The position numbers and the translations under genes were made by a program. The notes below the pieces were generated by a model. The model was not told where the DNA came from and did not search any database. It worked only from the letters and a program-made list of their open reading frames with translations. DNA of 64,000 nt, from assembly GCA_051530055.1 (NCBI GenBank), contig CM121342.1, positions 8,618,001 to 8,682,000 on the forward strand. Direction: 5' to 3'. This document shows positions 45,166 to 56,410 of the stretch, one piece after another. This stretch comes from Neoechinorhynchus agilis. Its lineage: Eukaryota > Acanthocephala. Within the stretch, counting starts at the first letter, position 1. Each line of letters opens with the position of its first letter.

Positions 45166-46963
45166 CTGAGTTTTTTATACTTTTAATTCCGTATTTTCCA
45201 GCCGATTTGCTAAAACTTAAAAACAAAAGCCGATCAAATTAATAATAAGTTTCTAGGTTTTAAGAATCTTAGAGATTATCCAAATGTGTCGCGGGGCGTC
45301 GGAAGGATCTCTTAAGCAGAGACTTTATAATATAAAGCTTCCTAGACATATCTAGAGCGCTATCTTCGCCGATAAGTGTCATACGGCAAGGATTAAGATT
45401 TGTCACAGTTTGAGGTGTTTTTCCGCACCATTTCTCAGCATGCCTCACCGAGTGAGTGTTCGCTTTTTAATGCGCGATTCTAAAGGATTCACCTAAAAAG
45501 AAATTACTGCTATCTCGGAGTTCCTCATAAGGATTTATAAACCTTTTAAATGGCACCGCATAAGTCAACTAAATTATAGAATTGGTTCGGTTTGCTACGC
45601 TGCATGTTTTGAATGCTGTGATAAGTAAAATGAATGAGGCTATTTATTTTGAAGTGGACTACGGGTCCGGTGGGTGGGAAAGTTGGTGGTTATTCAAGTC
45701 CGGGAGAGCTTGTGAGGTTGGGTCTTTCCTAGGGTTCATTTGGGTTCTCGACGTACAGGAGAATGAAAGGAATTTGGATCGCGAGTGTTGTGCTCTTGTG
45801 AAAAGGGGAATAAAATGTGTTGAACTTTTGAACCTCGTAAGCGCGGCGTGTTTTTTGTCAATGTACAACAAATAATCCTAAATAAAGGAATTATGAGCGT
45901 CAAATGTTGTTCGTCTTCATTGAGAGGCGTTTTGATTGTTTGATGAAAATTTTATGAGGCATTTGGTGAGCGGGGTAAAATCAACTGCGTAAGTTTAAGA
46001 ATCTCCTCTACGAAACATTTCAAGGCGACGGATTTGAGATTTGGACAGGTTGCAAAGGACAGGATAACCGTAGATGGGCGAGGGTAAAATATAGCAGAAG
46101 TAAAATTTGGAGAGCGGGAGAAAAGGGATTCCTAAATGGAGGAGGCGTTTGAGGAGATAAATTTTAAAGGTATTGCGTTTAAAGGGAAAATGTAATGTGT
46201 GAGTCCCATTTCAAGTTTGATTGAAATCGGATATCCAGAATTCTGAGGGAGGTGACTTATTGAATTACATTTGGAAAATCGAGATCGCGTTGAGAAATAG
46301 ACTGGGATGATTTTTAGATCGGGGTTTTGTAGAGAGCCTATGAGAGATGTAGAGTATGGTAGTGATTGTCGAATGAAAATTGAGACCCACTCCTGGACGC
46401 TCCTAAAGTAGGCGGAAGGATGATTGAATTGCTGCGTCAAATCTAACATTGTTGATAATGATGTTTGTTGTTCGACTTGGCATAAAATCTTTGAAACTAA
46501 TGTTTTTGCGGGAACGAATAGTTTGAAAATTACGCATGAGCTGTGACAAAAAATTCAAACGCTCGTATTTTGCATGCTTCAGTGTAGTCATTCGTAACTG
46601 TATTGAAATTTCATTTAAAAGTTTTTAGCTTTATTGATATGAGCCTCTAAATTTTGATGCGGACTGAAAACGAGTCGAGAATTCATTGAATAATATGCCT
46701 AGAGTGCAATAGTTTTCGTGTTTTAAGAATATTGCTCAGATGATTATTTGGAGGATTAATTTACATTCTTCTGATATGCTGGATAGGATAACAAAACGAT
46801 AAGAACATTACATTGAACACTTCTGTTTGTATTTCTAAATTTCACAAAAAAATGTCGCGAATTTTTATCCACCGAAAACCGAAAGTGGCTCTTTAAGACT
46901 TCAACAACAAATGAAAATCATGATCGCAGTAACGATTATATTCAATTTCGGACATTGCTTTAT
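45166..46963. other. Long gene-free stretch, part strongly purine-biased
   Basis: 45580-46420 is rich in G and A on the plus strand (pyrimidine-rich on the minus). The minus-strand frames are Pro/Ser/Leu-rich. This may be the decayed end of a LINE whose coding strand is minus, since 56450-56900 looks similar in composition, but no motif confirms it. The rest is AT-rich without recognisable genes. Confidence 0.35.
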
Positions 46964-47992
46964 TCAGATCAATTTATCGATTTCATCCATAAACTGTGCA
47001 TAAGCTTCATCCGTGTTTGATTCTGGTTTTCGCTCCGAAGAAACCGAACTTCTTAAGTCATTTAAATCATTAACTGCAAATCCGGTATTTTTCTTTAATT
47101 TCACAACTGTCGGCACCATTTTTACGACTTGATTCATTCTTTGTCTGATTTGAGGTTTTGCTTCGATCACGGCCGGTTGGTTATTGAACAAAGTAGATTG
47201 AGAAGGTATTGCAATAGCCAATGCTCGAACGGTTTGTGCCAAAGGCATAATCCGAGGTGGATTCGGTGGTGGCGGCGGCGGTGGCGGCGCAGTGTACGTT
47301 TGGGATGGAAGAGGAGGAAAAACGTCTTGAATTGGATTGCTAATTGCATCGCTAAACCTTGTTTTGCGTCTTGGTTCAGTTAAAGCAGTAACCGTAATGA
47401 CGTGATGCTCGTCCTCCTCATCGCTGGACAATGGTGGTGGTGGACCGGGAGGTGGTCCTGGTGGCAGCCTAGTGTTTGGGCGTGTAAATACAACTGCATC
47501 AATCACAGTTCCGAAAGGCTCATTATTCCGAACTGGCATTGGTGTCGAAGGTGCATCTCCTTCTGGCAAAGGAATTTCTTCTAATTTAACTTTACGAGCA
47601 TGTTGTACGGACTCGTAGTAAGCACAAAGTTCTATCCTACGATTCTCATACTCCTTTTCCATTTTCTTCATTTCCTCCAACTTTTCGGGACTCTCGGTCT
47701 CGTAAAGTTTCTTTACGCGGTCCCACGTTTCTCTTAGTTTTCTCCTTTTTTCTTGTAATACCTTGAGATTATAAAGAGGTGGGCTTAATGGATCGAATTC
47801 CATTTCATCGACAGCCTGCAATTCTCGCATTATTGCTTCTGGCTGCTTGTTCTTCAAAACAGACTGACGGACGATCATTCGCTGTCGTTTGTTCCGTTTA
47901 AGTTCTCGACGACGGGCTTCTTTACGTGCTTGATCCGTCGGATTCATGGTTTTACCCGATTTTGTCGTTATGCTGCAAAAACGACCAACCAT
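46964..47992 (-). CDS. WBP11: WW domain-binding protein 11-like splicing factor
   Basis: Intron-less 342-residue protein. The N-terminal third is almost the family consensus: KSGKTMNPTDQARKEARRRE, LKRNKRQRMIVRQSVLK, AVDEMEFDPLSPPLYNLKVL and RRKLRETWDRVKKLYE (WBP11 N-terminal domain). It is followed by a coiled coil, the LEEIPLPEGD block, proline-rich WW/PP1-binding tracts (RLPPGPPPGPPPP, YTAPPPPPPPPNPP), a KTRFSD element, and the conserved extreme C-terminus DEAYAQFMDEIDKLI. WBP11 (NpwBP/SIPP1) binds PQBP1 and PP1 and is needed for pre-mRNA splicing and RNU4ATAC-type intron processing. It is shorter than the ~640-residue human protein because the proline-rich middle is reduced. The ATG at 47992 lies one base after CCCAGCAG. 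Confidence 0.95.
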   Translation of the reverse strand: MVGRFCSITTKSGKTMNPTDQARKEARRRELKRNKRQRMIVRQSVLKNKQPEAIMRELQAVDEMEFDPLSPPLYNLKVLQEKRRKLRETWDRVKKLYETESPEKLEEMKKMEKEYENRRIELCAYYESVQHARKVKLEEIPLPEGDAPSTPMPVRNNEPFGTVIDAVVFTRPNTRLPPGPPPGPPPPLSSDEEDEHHVITVTALTEPRRKTRFSDAISNPIQDVFPPLPSQTYTAPPPPPPPPNPPRIMPLAQTVRALAIAIPSQSTLFNNQPAVIEAKPQIRQRMNQVVKMVPTVVKLKKNTGFAVNDLNDLRSSVSSERKPESNTDEAYAQFMDEIDKLI

Positions 47993-48159
47993 TCTGCTGG
48001 GCTCTTAATATCCCTCTAAAAAGTTAAACAAATTTCGAAAAAAAGAGACATAATTTCAATTCTCTCATCAAATAGTAACAATTTCAATGGCAAAATTCAA
48101 AAACGTTAAGCGTTTCAATCAATGAACTCATTTTTCTAACACATTTCTAATGCGATCAG

Positions 48160-48365
48160 GAGAAACAAGAAGATAGATAAAATCCATGAGTATGTGGAAG
48201 TGGGGAAAAATTATATATCAAAGACTGACTTTAATTGAAATATCTCGTCCAATCACAGCAATAATTGACTGAAGACGTCTAGCGTGATTTGACGAAATAT
48301 TTCAATTAAAGTCAATCTTTGATATATAATTTTTCCCCACTTCCACATGCAGAAGATAGACTAAT
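48160..48365. mobile_element. Palindromic element with hammerhead-like centre
   Basis: Sister of 20690-20860. Arms AAGTGGGGAAAAATTATATATC and TTTAATTGAAATATCTCGTCC enclose 48269-48304: CTGAAGA, CGTCTAGCGTGATTTGACG, then AAATATTTCAA. Outside the arm is GATAAAATCCATGAGTATGTG, also present at the copy in the tandem array. Confidence 0.75.
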
Positions 48366-48664
48366 CGATCAAGATTCATAATCAAGAGATGCACTCTAAC
48401 CGAATGAAATAATTTAAAGAAACATTGGATAAAAATATTTAAATTCACGACGTCACCTCACTTTCTTAGAAACGAATTAATTTTTTTCGTTTTAACTTGC
48501 AGATTCAAACGAAGGCTCACAAAAATGAAATTACGACTCTATAATGTAATCCTGTACGATTACGTCACATGACGCTGCAACGTCGGGCGTAGTTTCTTTC
48601 GTATCGTGAATTGTTGACTGATTTGTCAATCGAGATCTAGCGATTGTCGTACTTTAGCAATTTA

Positions 48665-48950
48665 TGGGGTTGAAGATAACGCCGATATTTCGGAGTTTCA
48701 CTCTTTTTCCAGGGTCCTGAAAAAATAGAGACACAATCTAGAAAGGTAAGGAGTAAAACCGAAATATCGAGTCCAAAATGGACGTATTTGTTTTCTACCG
48801 CGTAAATTGCTAAAATAACGACAATTGAGGCACTGTTTTCCTTTTAGTGATGAGTAGAATAAAGGTTGATTCAGAAATATTTCGTCCGTCTCGTCGGACT
48901 TAATAAATAAATCTTCATTCTTCTCATCACTAAAAGGAACACATAAATGA
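48665..48950. repeat. Two further small palindromes
   Basis: 48671-48775 pairs GCCGATATTTCGGAGTTTCACTC with GAGTAAAACCGAAATATCGA around a TTTTTCCAGGGTCCTGAAAAA hairpin. 48838-48945 pairs CCTTTTAGTGATGAGTAGAA with its complement near 48943, with AATATTTCGTCC inside. Both look like relatives of the palindromic PLE-type ends. The stretch 47993-48665 otherwise shows no gene. Confidence 0.6.
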
Positions 48951-49099
48951 ACAACTTATTTACAATCCTTGCATTCCCTGCGAGAGGATTTAAATAACTG
49001 CCGTCCTTTTGATTCTAACGACCGGCCTTGTCTTTAATTGTGGAATAAATGCATTAGTGGAAGGAGTTTAGGATCTGATTTGAACACACAGAATGCGTC

Positions 49100-49580
49100 G
49101 TCGACGTTTCGCCACCATTTTATCAGATCGAGAATTCTACTATAGACTTAAATGCTCCAAATTAGACATGTAAAGATCCGTTCCGTCAATTTGATCATAA
49201 ATTTCCTCATTGAATTGAAAGGCATTCTTAGAAGTTCACCATGTGATGAGCTCGATCCACTCATTCCTCGTGGTGAGACAAGAAGTACATCTTTCAGTTA
49301 AAAGGCTATATGCCATTTTTATGGATGGTAGCCGAGGGATGTTAGTAAATAAAGAATTGACATCAGCGGTTAGGAATCTGTGATCAGATTGATTATAACT
49401 TCTGATTTCAATGGCGAGTGAAGGCCCATCTTTAATGTAAGAAGGATTCTTATCACAACTTTTTTGGATCCACTAGCTGATCTCCTTTGCTATGTTATGA
49501 CAAAATGAATCGGTCTCAGGGTCAGCACGGGTTTGTGGATTTTCGGCAACGTGTATAGAAAACCCGGGGATTAATACCTT
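49100..49580 (-). mobile_element. Penelope-like element P4: RT scrap with terminal hairpin
   Basis: Minus strand: FLTADVNSLFTNIP is the PLE form of RT motif A. Around it are HVAENPQTRADPETDSFCHN and ELITW-SKNAFQFNEEIYD, both PLE-like. About 35 bp beyond, 49101-49126 on the same strand reads CTGATAA, a short stem, then GAAACGTCG. No GIY-YIG part remains. Broken. Confidence 0.6.
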
Positions 49581-49659
49581 GAAAGAACTTTGAGGTACAC
49601 AGTAACATCAAGTTTCCGATCGTTTTTCAGTTTTAAGGGGTTTTCTATTTGGTTACTTT

Positions 49660-49860
49660 TCTTTACATTCACCACCTCCCACCAAATTCCAGCTTTTGTC
49701 CTTCCTCGACCGTCGCCATCACGCTGGCAGCATTGCCCCGTTGTACTGCCAGCGAGATATTTTGTCGAAGAAATAAGCCTGCTCTTGAGTCTCCGGTTGC
49801 CCTCTCAATTTCTTCGAGAGATCCTTGAGCAGAGAGAGTGCGCCACCGAAATTAGTTGAA
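49660..49860 (-). mobile_element. RLE-type LINE tail (R6)
   Basis: GGALSLLKDLSKKLRGQPE, then AYFFDKISRWQYNGAM on the minus strand, align with the R1 end LGSSALTLLQDLSKKLRKT and VQRGNAAS. It is a short decayed 3' fragment next to P4. Confidence 0.6.
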
Positions 49861-50405
49861 GTTCCTCTCTCGTTGTTGCGTAGGATCCTTGTTGAGTTTA
49901 ATGAATTTTTCCGGTACAAGAAGACTTAAAGGAGTCCAGATCAATGATCGCTACTGTTTTACCTTTCTCAGACTAATAAAAGAGTCGATATATACATGGA
50001 ACAGGGAACCAAGCAAACGTTTCTCTCTCGAATTACCTATAGTTGGCCTAAATGAAACCAGGGAGGCTGGTCTTCGGGGTTGGCGATCCCGGGTTCCCGA
50101 GTCAAAACGAAAACAATCATGTCGTGTGTTTGTGACAAATTCATTTGAAATTTTTTTTCGATTGAATTGATAAAATGACTCTGATTCAATCAGTCGGAAT
50201 ATACATTCGTCTTTAAAGCGATCTCCCTCGGGTATCGACAATCGACCAAAATAACAACATATCCTTATCCTCAATTTTATACGCAAACGTCGACAATATT
50301 ACGGTTTTGATAGCTATGAAGAAAAGATTGCTAAGTACTAAATTAAAGCTCAACTTTCATGGTTATAGCGGATGTTATATGGCTCATGTGTTTGATCCTC
50401 AAATG
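49861..50405. other. No recognisable gene
   Basis: Two opposing frames (49856-50170 + and 49951-50286 -) without known motifs. Confidence 0.3.
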
Positions 50406-50875
50406 TAATTTCTTTATCGGTAAGTTCGAGAGTTGACTATGGGGAATAGCAGCCTTGCTCGGATGTTGTCCATTTTGTACTCGGACTCCCTGGAGAAGCA
50501 GTACATTACCAAAAAAAAGGCGATACCTGAGGTCGGGAGGCGTCTGAAGTAAAGGAATTGAAACAGAGATTCAATACCATTAATGACGAGGGACAACCCG
50601 AAGGACTATTTACCATTCCTTAACTTGCAATTTAAGGCCGACGATACAACCTCATTTGAATGGTATCGCAAGCCTTTCAGTCATAGTTATGCATCGAGAT
50701 TCTCACCATCCTTTTGAGCGATCTATATTGCGATGCATAGGACTGCAAGGTTTTTCTCATCTTCGCCGGAGGCTAAAATGATCTTCATTGAGGTTGTAAA
50801 CAGAATATTCGCTCAAGACGGTGTTTACAAACATGGAATCCACGATAGTGTTCAATGTAAACGAGTTCATATATT
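50406..50875 (+). mobile_element. Possible Penelope-like element scrap P5 (RT C-terminal region)
   Basis: FLNLQFKADDTTSFEWYRKP and the following Ser/His-rich stretch, then LRCIGLQGFSHLRRRLK, resemble the PLE block FLDL...FxWYxKP...LxFxSxHP after the RT palm. Several frame changes. Weak but consistent. Confidence 0.4.
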
Positions 50876-52220
50876 TATTTTAGAACTGAATTTCGTTCCA
50901 ACCTTATGATATCTTTTTTCAATAGAAGAAGGTCCGACGACTCCGGAAAGCAATGTTGTCTACGAGACTATCTGTTTTCAATGCGATCGTCAACTGATCA
51001 GCGTTGTGCACATTGGAAACGCATTGAACTCAGACGCGACCTCCATGGGTCAAATACTACTCAGGTTCCACTGAGACATCAAGGTACCAAGCGAAAGATG
51101 AAAAGTGAGACTGGTCGTCGTAGGGAGGACAAGGCCAACAACAGGACGTGTTTTTGTGTTGAACCAAATAGACGAATTGCCTTCATCGTTGATCTTCTTC
51201 AACTCCCCTCTAGATTGTGGATGCTTTGGGGGGAATCTCTTGATTTTTTCAATCCATAAGCAGTTTCATTGTTCCATTTTTGGCTATAAGCATGTTTCGT
51301 GGAGGACGACGAAATTCCATCTTTTTATCTCGCGGTGTTTCTCGACGGAGCAATATTGTAGGAAACAACTTGTCCCATGGCAGATTAGTCATTTATTATG
51401 TAGCTGTCAAAGTATTTCTCAACAAAACTGCAACGCAGTTGGTTCTTATATGAGGCCCTCAACCTAGAAGACATCTCATGGACGTTTGCAATTGGAAACG
51501 TGGTGTTCTAAGTGCAGCATCGTTGCCAAATTATTTGAAACCATATAACGAAGAATTCATTTGGGAGTGCAATTAATACTGAATTTTAAAAAGACATTTC
51601 AATACATAATATTCATTTTACGTAATCAAGAACAGCCGTTACTAAGGCAGAATTTTTCACCCCAAACTCACAAATACTTAATATTTTTACGACTACAATG
51701 TGAGTCATAGAAAATCAATATTTCTAAACCGCGACAAACGCGAAAATTCGAACGATTTGTATTTTTCTATGAAATTGTACGCAAGGAAATTGGTTTCCAC
51801 TGAAATCAATTAACTGAATTGAATAAAATACGAAACGAAAGAAGCAGTTTTAAAAGAATCGTCGTAAATCCCAAAACCCAGAATTTAAATTCAAAAATGA
51901 CATATTTCCTAGGTTTGTTACAAGCGGATCTTGAACTGCTAATTCACCGCCTCACTGGAATCATCCCTGATCGAGTACCAATCGATCCCGAAATACCGTC
52001 CTTTCATGACAATGAGAACTTTACCCGGTACAAGGTGATCGTATAAAATACATTTGATGAATTTTTTCTAGCCTAGAAGAGCTTTTCTCCTTAGTAATGC
52101 AAGCTAAGTATGCGGGTTCGATCATATGCTGATGATAGCCTTGCGGCTGCCTCGCTTGATATAATCTCTGACTTTGGAACGTTGGAAAATCGAATTAAAT
52201 ATATTTTCCTAATTTCAAAT
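50876..52220. other. Unassigned; one exon-like segment
   Basis: 50906-51467 has overlapping open frames of no clear family, perhaps the decayed end of P5. 51900-52035 reads MTYFLGLLQADLELLIHRLT, GIIPDRVPIDPEIPSF, ending in TACAAGGTGATC. This could be an exon with a donor, but no partner exon was found. 52128-52205 is a decayed relative of 13085-13150. Confidence 0.3.
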
Positions 52221-52224
52221 TTTT

Positions 52225-52560
52225 ATGTTCATTAGAAAATTTTAACTTTGAGTCTAAAATAAACATAAGCCGCAGCGGATAAAGCTGTCAGAAAATTGGC
52301 ATTTGTCGCAACAAATTCACAAAACTTGTTTAACCATTATTCGCGTTCTGCGTAAATATTTGCTAGCTACAAATATTCGTTGTTCATAGTGAATATTTTG
52401 TGTTGCAAGCTCTCCGATTTATTCGTAGAAACATTAACCGACTACCGTATTTATCTGCTAAGAAATTCGCTGGATGTTCGCTAAACGCTCTCTAATGCTG
52501 ATTTTCCGTCGAGCGTTGCTGCGGATTACTTATCTTCTAAAAAATTGTTATTGCTTAATT
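52225..52560 (+). repeat. Interspersed ~320-bp repeat, copy 1 (copy 2 at 62235-62555)
   Basis: The two copies share TTTGAGTCTAAAATAAACAT, TTGCTAGCTACAAATATT, TTTTGTGTTGCAAGCTCTCC and CGTAGAAACATTAACCGACT in the same order and spacing. There is no coding potential and no clear terminal repeats. Identity looks like roughly 85%. Confidence 0.85.
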
Positions 52561-54435
52561 AAGTGTCGATTGACTATAATTACAAATAGAAGATTGCTCG
52601 GCCGTTATCCACAAAATCCTTCTACTTTACAGTAATTTTTGGTTTGCTTTCATGGCTGCAACGAAAATCTTGAGCCAAACACTTTATTTCGCCTAAATGA
52701 GATGCGGCAAAATAATACCAATAATTTCTCTTATAGGGATTTCGGTAATCGTTTTGGATCTCAGAAATAATTATAGCTGCCTTTATAGTCGTCGATTATT
52801 GATAAAACCTTTTTGAAAAGTTAGTCAATGTTCCGTTTGATCGCTCACACTCTTCCCTTTGCTATTTGGCATTTTTAGTGTACCTCAGATTCACAAAGAA
52901 ACGCTTAAATTCTGCTCCCTTTAGAAAAACACTACTAAATTTTTTTATCTATTTTTATTTTCAAGCTAAAGATTTTTATTGGCTATTCGATGCAGATGTC
53001 TTTAAGAGCTAATTATTTTGAACGATTGGATCGATTATTCGTGTTGTCGATGCTTGAATTGATATCTGTTTTCATATCACCGGATTTTTTTCCTTCATCG
53101 GTTCCTTGCTCTTTTGATGAAGTCTCCATTTTCTTCGATGCTTCGAATTTGTTTCTCGCATATTTTCTTTGATCTTTTGAGCTGAAATTCTTCTTTAATT
53201 TTGATTGCAACCCGATTCATCATTTTAAAATACAACGTATTCTCATTGTTTCCAAAAATTTCACTAAAGAGATCTATAAGTCCGGATTTTCCTACTTCTT
53301 TCTAGCTAATTTTTCGTTTTGGAATAACTTCAAAAATATTCTTTGCCCGAGCACCATTTATTACTTAGTTACTGGAGTTCAGGCACTTCATCAACCGTCG
53401 ACGGAGAATAAGGACCTCTGACGGTTTAACGATCGTTGATTTGGAGGCTTCGGTGCTTGCAAATATTAACTCATTCAGACTTTGATCTTGAACACCGCTT
53501 ACTTTTTTTATAGATTCCACGTTGGTGTTCTTCATTCGTCTGTTTCTTGGAAAATCCTGTTTAAAATAATTCGTAACTCCGTTTTTCTCATTTTCGAAAA
53601 CTGATTTTATTTTAGAGGCCACTGGTTTTGATGAGATGTTCGAGAATTGCATTGTCCTTAATTTGTTTTATTCTGTATAAAATCCGTATTAATTTCGATT
53701 CACGGAATTCGGCCTTTGTCGCGTTCATTTGAAGAACTTCATGTAGGATACCGGGTACGAATTTCTTGTTTTCGACTTTGTAATCTCCCTTCAATGCAAT
53801 TCTAAGCATTCTATGAAGCCCACAAAGATAGTTTTCATACTTTTTAGGCGACGTATTTTCTTTGTTCGCTACCTTCCTTTTTTCGTTTCTTTATTTGTAC
53901 CTTCAAGTGGTCGCTTTGGAGTTGATGGCGCAACATTCACAGTTCAATATTTCTTGTATTTTGGTAGTCTTTAGTGGTTTGCTTCCAATATTTTCTTGAA
54001 TTTTATCCTTAATTTTCGGAGGAACCATTTTATACTTAAGGACTCCTCATTGCTCGCCATTTTCTCGACCATTTGGAACATCTCACAGTTAAGAATATCG
54101 TAAACTGTAACCGATCGAATCAATAATTCTCGTAGATTCCGTTTCGGAAACGAACCCAAAAAGTTTATTGCCTAGATTTTTTTGTAGATTGCTTTAATGT
54201 TTGTGGGCGATTTCTTTTTTATATTTTAAATATTTTTTTCATTTTCATACTCATTACTTTCCTTAAAGTTTTGGATTTCTTGGATTTTTACATAATTATC
54301 TCATATCAGTAAAATTTATTTTAATAAGTGATGAAAGATTAAATTATACTTTTGGTAAAAATAATCCCGTTCATAACATATTTGATTTATTGGAAATATT
54401 TAGCAAGGTAAGATTTCCTTATCAATCATATAAAA
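52561..54435 (-). other. Cluster of Lys/Ser-rich minus frames, possible decayed or multi-exon gene
   Basis: Four minus-strand frames between 54159 and 53013. One (53612-53809) has HEVLQMNATKAEFRES, KLIRILYRIKQIKDNAI and LEHLIKT, whose spacing of Leu, Ile and the IKxxxD turn resembles the TFIIS-N/LEDGF integrase-binding fold. The next frames are Lys/Ser/Glu-rich linkers. No convincing splice sites join them. They could be a chromatin-factor gene or pseudogene, or chance. Confidence 0.25.
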
Positions 54436-54439
54436 AGAG

Positions 54440-55130
54440 TTTCACGAATTAAGGTTATTGTACGTTGGCGAATCCTGCCCCCGGTGTTGTCGTTACTCAT
54501 TTATTTGAGAAATATTTCGCAAGGTTTTCCTTGCCGCTTCAGTCTCTATCTAAAATGTAGATGACATAAACAGCACGCACGTCCGGTCACGTCTGGATGT
54601 AGCTCAGATCCGCGGGTTTGCTAATATCCAAAGTGTAGGAGGTTCGATCCGCACACACCCCTTGCGGTTTGTTGCCGACTAATTGGTTCGTCGTACTACG
54701 CAACTTTGGTAGCACCAGAGTGAAGTTTGATTTGTTGCCTTCCATCGTTGGATTCCCCCGGATGTGAATGGCTTCAAGAATCAGACTTCTCAGATCCGGT
54801 TCGCTGGTTAGGAATGCCGCTTCTTCAAAATTTACCCTGTGCTGGGTTGTTGCTGGTGGTTCGAGATTGCTGAGGATTTGTCTAAAGTCCTGCAAGCCTG
54901 TTTATGCTGCGAGATCCGTTTCTTGATCCCTTGCATAGTTTGTCCAATGTAGACCTTTGAGCATTCTGCACATGGAATTTTGTAGATCCCTGATTTGGTC
55001 TCTTGTTTGGCTTTCCTCTTGAGAATACCCGCAATGGACGCGCCCATTTGTTGTAAATCAAAAGATTTGGAGCGAGGTACTTGAGGCGCCTCATTTTTCT
55101 GGTCGCTGTGTCACTTATGTGGTGAACGCC
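54440..55130 (-). mobile_element. Penelope-like element P6: GIY-YIG end with terminal hairpin
   Basis: Minus strand: KSGIYKIPCAECSKVYIGQT with a following KKRISQHKQACR is an excellent PLE GIY-YIG nuclease core. It continues with NFEEAAFLTSEPDLRSLILE, the usual PLE C-terminal helix region, to about 54590. 54510-54543 on the same strand then gives CTGAAGC, GGCAAGG-AAAA-CCTTGC, GAAATATTTC. The RT is absent. Broken. Confidence 0.75.
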
Positions 55131-55139
55131 GGTGTATTT

Positions 55140-56410
55140 GAGAGATATGCTTGTGGTTTCCTTCTTCTTGCGATATTATCCGGCTAGTGGATGAATATTA
55201 CAAAGCTGAAGTGCTGAAAATATTGGCCAGGTACATTTTCTATTCGAAAAATAAACGAGAAGGCGGAACACATGCACAATGGGTGGCTGATTTGCAAGAC
55301 TTGGTTATCTTCAAAACACCCCCTGAGACATTGAGAAAAGCCGCAGTGCAAGAGAAAATTGAGCACGAGATCAATAGATTGGAGCAAAGAACAGGAATGA
55401 GATTTAATCGACGATCGACAGATGGAGATAGTGAAAAGAAGCGAAGCGAAGCAAGGATAAGCGGCCAAAAATGTGGAAAATGCGGCGAATTTCCGATCGA
55501 GATGCCCAGCGGAGCGAGCTCTATGCTACAAGCGTGAGAGTAACAAAAAGGTATGGGAACAAGTAGGACGTCCGATATTGCTTAAGGGCAAAGAATTGAA
55601 GGAATTTGTGGGGACGATAGTTGAGGATTTTGGAGAATGTGAATTGACAGTGGAACTCCGTGAGTTGACAAAATCAGTCAAGGCTCATGTAGTGCCCTGT
55701 AACAGTCGATGTCTGTTTGGGTTACCCTGATGTATTGCGTTCGAGATGGAATTGCCAGAGGAAGACAGCATAAACAGCTGAAAAGAATCGGATTTCGAAG
55801 TACGAAATTCAAGGGGCATTCCCTAATATTTTTCGAGAACCAGACTGCCATCAAGGATTAAAATATCAAATTAGATTTGGTGAATGAGAGTAACCCGATT
55901 CGATGTCAAGCACGGAGGATTCCGTTTGCTGTTCAAGCGCTTTTGAAGGAGGAGTTAGCAAGATTAGTCAAGAAAAATGTTCTCGTGGAGGTCATGGATC
56001 ACGAGGAGCAGGTGAGATGGGCAACGCCGATCGTCATAGTAAGAAGGAAAGATGGTAAGATACGGATATGCGGAGATTTCAGGACAACAATTAATAAATA
56101 TCTCCGAGACGAGCTATATCAAATGCCGAGATCTGACGAGCTGCTACCGAAGCTGTATCCGAGATGTGCGCCACTTTACATGGGAAACAATATCACTCAA
56201 ATGCATTCAATCAAATTAAAGAAATGCTGACAATTACACAGAATCTCTTGCCATATGATGAAAATAAGAAAATTGTTATCAGTTGCGATGCTTATGACAC
56301 CGGAATAGGTGCTGTATTATTCCACGAATGGGAGGACGGATCGAAGCATCCTGTCATGTTCGCTTCAAGGGTATTGCGAAAATCAGCAAAGGATTACTCG
56401 GTTATATAAG
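55140..56410 (+). mobile_element. Ty3/gypsy fossil (gag end, protease region, RT start, RNase H piece)
   Basis: Old LTR-retrotransposon remains on the plus strand. In order: a helical gag-like part with a Cys-rich knuckle (about 55180-55530), a protease-region piece (about 55550-55730), the N-terminal part of RT (about 55880-56160), and part of RNase H (about 56220-56410). Internal parts are lost between RT and RNase H. No LTRs seen. Broken in about five places. It is a different lineage from the copy at 57000-60480. Confidence 0.65.

Noticed and set aside
45582-45875. 97-residue plus-strand frame
   Set aside because: Starts at TTG, shows no motif, and lies in a purine-biased tract that opens frames by composition.
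47129-47584. Trp/Arg-rich plus-strand frames
   Set aside because: Antisense of the proline-rich part of WBP11.
54600-54660. tRNA-like GGTTCGATCC box
   Set aside because: It falls in PLE coding sequence and no cloverleaf can be drawn around it.
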